Shown: positions 5,240-7,263 of the stretch, piece after piece | How the letters are laid out: the number at the start of each line of letters is the position of its first letter | How positions within the stretch are numbered: the stretch's first letter is position 1 | Source of the DNA: Phycisphaerales bacterium | GTDB lineage: Bacteria > Planctomycetota > Phycisphaerae > Sedimentisphaerales > Anaerobacaceae | Reading direction: 5' to 3' | Assembly: GCA_003533825.1 (NCBI GenBank) | Contig: DQCG01000085.1 | Location: forward strand, 2,521-9,783 | DNA: 7,263 nucleotides | Notes under the pieces: generated by a model | Seen by the model: only the letters and a program-made list of their open reading frames with translations | The model's database searches: none | Told to the model about the DNA's origin: nothing | Program-made: the position numbers and the translations under genes

Positions 5240-7074
5240 AATCAGCAGAGAATATAAAGAAGGTCATTAAGAACCTGGATTTGGATATTGATACCAATAC
5301 CCAAACGGATCAAGCAGTGCTAAGTGAATTACTTGATGCACAAAAAAAATCAATGAAACAGCAGTCGGCATTCATTTTGCCGAACATTAGGATACTCATC
5401 ATGAAAAATCCAATAACAAGAGTAGGCTTTACGGCCATTGTAATCCTCGGTGCTTTGTTAGTGATTAGAATGCTTGTCACCCCGGCAAAAGAACCAGCCG
5501 AACGAATAGTCAAAGAGGAAGGCACGCCTGAGACTGTCGAGGGACAGCATTTCGAAGAGAAGTTTAATGGCGAGTTTAGTGAAGTTCGGCAGATGGCTGC
5601 GGTCGGCGATGTCAAGGGGCTGGCTACAATACTTTCGGAAGGAAAACTCGAGAGCAAGCTGGTGGCCGCGAACTTCCTGGCAAAGATGGGCAAAATGCCC
5701 TCGCTGGGCAGAATACCAGCGCTCGAGACCTTGTCCATGCACGCCAGCGGCAAGCTGATTGTCGACAACCGGTCGGGCAGCATCAGGCTTCGTTCCACTA
5801 AATCTCAAGACTGGCTCGATATTACAGAAGGCGTACTTCGGGTGCATACCAGTCAGGGTTCTCGCGAAGCCAAACTGGTCCGCGTGACCTACGATATAAA
5901 GGGGGATGACGAGAAATGGGAAAAGCACAAAAGGGAATTTGCCGATTGGCGCCAAAAAAGAGCTGATTTAGAAAGGGAACTGGCACAATTGGGTCAGAAT
6001 CCTACGAAAGATATTAGCCGGCTCAGGGAACGTCTTGCAAAATATAATGAAACGCTCGACGGGATGGATGAAGCGGCCTATGTAACTTACGAAAATGATC
6101 GGCTGAAGCTTAGTTGTCCCTTTCGCCACCGAACGGCGTTCGCTGAGCTTTGTGACGGAATCGTACGTGTTGAGTGGCACGGTCATATTGTCGGGGCTGA
6201 TAGTGTGACCCTGCTCCTTGCGCTGGCACCCGTCCGCACAGACGGCCCTCCACCGCCTGTGCCCGGTTGGCGAGCCCGCTTCGACAAGGTGTATTCGCTC
6301 GATGACGAAGAGGTGCTTCGCTGGGTGCGTTATCCTTTTATTCCTGAGCGCCAAATCTATGCCACCCAAGAAATGCCTTACCACGCTTCAAAGAATCCTC
6401 CACCGCCTGGTTATATTGCTTTTCAATGGGACGGCAAACTCCATCCGTGGACTATTGCGATGCATGAGTGCGCCCTTGGCTCGGTCCTAAATGCCATTGG
6501 CCTGAAAAGCTATGAAATTGACGGCCCGGAGAAACTGCTCGGCCTCAAACTTGGCGGCGATTGGATCGCACGTAGGGATGTGCCGACAGATGACACACTC
6601 AGTGCCCTTGAGCGAATTCTGGAGAATGGATTGAACCGAAAAGTACGATTCGAAAAACAAGAAGTGAATCGTGACGTGATAATCGTACGCGGTCAATTTA
6701 AACATGTACCGCTGGAGGGGGTCAAACGGCCAGAGAAAATCTATATTTATCCTGACTCATGGAGGCATTTGAATGGCCCGGAACCTTATTCCGGCGGGGG
6801 CACCGGCAGTCTCATAAGACTGATCAAGATGATCGGTAGCCATTTTGATCGACCGATCATCTTTGAAACGGAGAACCTGTCCGAAATTACCGTAAGCTAT
6901 TTCACTTCCAGTTCATACGGTCTCGCCATAGCTAACTACAAAACGAGGGAAGAGAAAGAGAAGATATTGGAGTCAGTACTTAAGAACCTCTCGAAGCAGA
7001 CTTCACTGGAGTTTGAATACGGTCAGCGTGACCAGATCGTCTGGTTCATTACCGAACTAAGCGAGGACGAATGA
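5236..7074 (+). CDS. Large single-pass membrane protein with coiled coil and STN-like C-terminal segments; probable sensor/anti-sigma factor (cassette D)
   Basis: This 612-aa protein is more than twice the length of the other three membrane partners. Residues 1-55 match the cassette C cytoplasmic segment in layout (LDIDTNTQTDQAVLSELL). Residues 61-81 are the membrane helix. Residues 112-152 look helical and HEAT-like (GDVKGLATILSEGKLESKLV). Residues 225-275 form a probable coiled coil. Proline-rich turns occur at 337-345 and 387-392. Residues 436-490 and 524-606 each show the helix-then-strand pattern of STN/secretin-type small domains, for example LIRLIKMIGSHFDRPIIFE and later ILESVLKNLSKQTSLEFEY. 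FecR-type anti-sigma proteins often end in a related domain (DUF4974), which supports a surface-signalling role by analogy. The similarity was judged by eye. The start has GGTGAG 8 nt upstream (5222-5227) and an ATGA overlap with the sigma gene. Substrate and partner are unknown. Confidence 0.85.
   Translation: MKSAENIKKVIKNLDLDIDTNTQTDQAVLSELLDAQKKSMKQQSAFILPNIRILIMKNPITRVGFTAIVILGALLVIRMLVTPAKEPAERIVKEEGTPETVEGQHFEEKFNGEFSEVRQMAAVGDVKGLATILSEGKLESKLVAANFLAKMGKMPSLGRIPALETLSMHASGKLIVDNRSGSIRLRSTKSQDWLDITEGVLRVHTSQGSREAKLVRVTYDIKGDDEKWEKHKREFADWRQKRADLERELAQLGQNPTKDISRLRERLAKYNETLDGMDEAAYVTYENDRLKLSCPFRHRTAFAELCDGIVRVEWHGHIVGADSVTLLLALAPVRTDGPPPPVPGWRARFDKVYSLDDEEVLRWVRYPFIPERQIYATQEMPYHASKNPPPPGYIAFQWDGKLHPWTIAMHECALGSVLNAIGLKSYEIDGPEKLLGLKLGGDWIARRDVPTDDTLSALERILENGLNRKVRFEKQEVNRDVIIVRGQFKHVPLEGVKRPEKIYIYPDSWRHLNGPEPYSGGGTGSLIRLIKMIGSHFDRPIIFETENLSEITVSYFTSSSYGLAIANYKTREEKEKILESVLKNLSKQTSLEFEYGQRDQIVWFITELSEDE
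5389..5403 (+). promoter_or_regulatory. Internal Shine-Dalgarno and in-frame ATG in the cassette D membrane gene
   Basis: AGGA at 5389-5392 lies 8 nt before an in-frame ATG at 5401, residue 56. The product would be 557 aa, beginning MKNPITR directly before the membrane helix, without the cytoplasmic segment. Confidence 0.42.
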
Positions 7075-7147
7075 CAGATTAGGTCAAGTCCAAGCAACTG
7101 GACAAAGATTGGGCTGTTTCCAAACGGAATGCTGTCCTGATTCATAC

Positions 7148-7176
7148 GGCCGGGCCGGATTGGCCTGGCCTTTTTT
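7148..7176 (+). terminator. Rho-independent terminator, cassette D
   Basis: A 9-bp stem (GGCCGGGCC at 7148-7156, GGCCTGGCC at 7162-7170, one G-U pair) with a GGATT loop and six T (7171-7176), followed by GTGCGC. It lies 73 nt after the stop codon, farther than in the other cassettes. Confidence 0.93.
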
Positions 7177-7263
7177 GTGCGCTGTTGAGCGTAGAGCAAC
7201 ATTTTGGGGCGGACAATTTAGGAAAGTGGCAAAAAAATCGAGACTGTGCTAACGTTACAGGGT
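7177..7263 (+). other. Region after the last terminator, no gene seen
   Basis: These 87 bases hold no coding signal. They include the seven-A tract followed by TCG (7231-7240) also present upstream of cassette D, and GCAACATTT at 7197-7205, similar to GCAACCTTT upstream of cassette B. This may be the promoter region of a fifth unit beyond the window, but that cannot be confirmed here. Confidence 0.3.

Noticed and set aside
5310..5955. Two overlapping minus-strand open frames opposite the cassette D membrane gene
   Set aside because: Both are antisense to a continuous 612-aa coding frame and show no recognisable domain or convincing start signal.

Overview
The window holds eight genes, all on the + strand, arranged as four consecutive two-gene cassettes. 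Each cassette is an ECF-type (group 4) RNA polymerase sigma factor followed immediately by a single-pass membrane protein that, by position and layout, is probably its anti-sigma factor or surface sensor. Each cassette ends in a Rho-independent terminator. There are no tRNA, rRNA, transposase or CRISPR sequences, and no intergenic gap exceeds about 210 bases.

Layout. Cassette A: sigma 35-583, membrane protein 570-1445, terminator 1493-1520. Cassette B: sigma 1601-2200, membrane protein 2215-2901, terminator 2932-2962. Cassette C: sigma 3082-3624, membrane protein 3621-4487, terminator 4525-4553. Cassette D: sigma 4694-5239, membrane protein 5236-7074, terminator 7148-7176. The pairs are tightly coupled: a 14-nt overlap in A, a 14-nt gap in B, and ATGA overlaps in C and D. 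Sigmas C and D are clear paralogues. A and B are more distant.

Likely organism. Serial ECF pairs, plus membrane proteins whose membrane segment starts with a motif like MKSxIxKLAAxA, match what I associate with Planctomycetota, probably Phycisphaerae (Sedimentisphaerales-like). This is recognition from memory, not a search, and I hold it at moderate confidence. Base composition is moderate overall but strongly mosaic inside genes.

How the genes may work together. The inferred model is that the cytoplasmic N-terminus (about 40-60 residues) of each membrane protein holds its sigma at the inner membrane, and the periplasmic C-terminus senses a signal and releases it. The N-terminal and membrane module is similar in A, C and D. 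The periplasmic parts differ: LolA/RseB-like in A and C, a small coiled-coil plus beta domain in B, and a large multi-domain region with STN-like segments in D. None shows a zinc-finger (ZAS) anti-sigma motif.

The most notable observation is that all four membrane-protein genes carry a Shine-Dalgarno sequence and in-frame ATG at the same architectural point, just before the membrane helix. This could yield a second product lacking the sigma-binding region. The four terminators also share one sequence, including a TGCGC tail beyond the T-run.
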